A stretch of DNA of 64,000 nt, from the NCBI RefSeq assembly GCF_051860105.1, contig NZ_JBHYEO010000002.1, forward strand, positions 1 through 64,000, read 5' to 3'. The notes under the pieces were generated by a model. It saw nothing but the letters and a program-made list of their open reading frames with translations, ran no database searches and had not been told where the DNA came from. Positions 63,954 through 64,000 of this stretch are shown here, piece after piece. Source of the DNA: Microcella sp051860105. GTDB taxonomy: Bacteria > Actinomycetota > Actinomycetes > Actinomycetales > Microbacteriaceae. Position numbers and translations under genes: made by a program. Each line of letters starts with the position of its first letter. Position 1 is the stretch's first letter.

Positions 63954-64000
63954 TCACTTGAGCCCGCCGTTCGCCAACCCCGACTGCCAGAACCGCTGCA
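63954..64000 (-). CDS. C-terminal end of a sugar ABC transporter permease (partial)
   Basis: Only the last 14 codons and the TGA are in the window (QRFWQSGLANGGLK). This ending resembles the C-terminus of MalG-type permeases and fits the position directly upstream of a sugar-binding protein gene on the same strand. The rest of the gene lies beyond the right edge. Confidence 0.5.
   Translation of the reverse strand, partial: QRFWQSGLANGGLK

Overview
The window is a high-GC actinobacterial chromosome segment, most likely from the family Microbacteriaceae (inference). The supporting markers are WhiA, RbpA, OpcA, an ANTAR response regulator, the order uvrB-uvrA-uvrC-rapZ-whiA, the tkt-tal-pgi-zwf-opcA-pgl cluster, a GlgM-type glycogen synthase divergent from glgC, and abundant GTG starts with TAnnnT -10 boxes placed directly before start codons. 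Almost all of it is core housekeeping DNA. I see no prophage, insertion sequence, CRISPR array, toxin-antitoxin pair or defence island, and I do not claim an undescribed system.

Layout. 1-5.8 kb: glutamate synthase (gltB end, gltD), pyruvate kinase, a tRNA-Leu(CAA) and the orphan ANTAR regulator. 5.8-12.8 kb: thioesterase, DNA polymerase I, a DUF885 hydrolase, a decayed 3' end of a magnesium P-type ATPase, and rpsA. 12.9-23.1 kb: DUF4126 protein, coaE, the nucleotide excision repair set uvrB/uvrA/uvrC, rapZ and whiA (yvcK, often found between the last two, is absent). 23.2-27.7 kb: sodA, the glycolytic operon gapA-pgk-tpiA, secG and rbpA. 27.7-35.9 kb (minus strand): oxidative and non-oxidative pentose phosphate operon tkt-tal-pgi-zwf-opcA-pgl. 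36-38 kb: heme O/heme A synthesis (ctaB, ctaA). 38.2-42.3 kb: Fe-S assembly operon sufB-sufD-Rieske-sufC-sufT, without sufS or sufU. 42.3-46.8 kb: bioY, an ABC-F ATPase, SURF1, a small Cys/His protein, a DUF3099 protein and fabG. 46.8-51.2 kb: serB, glgC divergent from glgM, an ABC ATPase and the zinc-free ribosomal protein L31. 51.2-60.4 kb: an ABC-2 exporter pair, a DnaQ-like exonuclease, trehalose synthase divergent from an alpha/beta hydrolase, a glycosyltransferase, YbaK, a histidine phosphatase, a sirtuin and a SpoU methyltransferase. 60.4-64 kb (minus strand): an alpha-galactosidase, a sugar-binding lipoprotein and the very end of a permease, i.e. an alpha-galactoside uptake and utilisation operon running out of the window.

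The genes combine central carbon flow (glycolysis, pentose phosphate, glycogen and trehalose), respiration support (heme A, SURF1, Fe-S clusters) and DNA repair. The most interesting signals are regulatory. At least fourteen genes show a -10 box 6-8 nt before the start codon (leaderless transcripts), and in several the TAG or TAA stop of the upstream gene forms the first three bases of that -10. Two divergent gene pairs share one overlapping TAGACTA element. The pyk and gapA leaders, 20 kb apart, carry an identical 20-nt CCA-rich block. The alpha-galactosidase reading frame appears to begin at a non-canonical AUC behind a good Shine-Dalgarno. No stretch longer than 300 bases lacks a gene.
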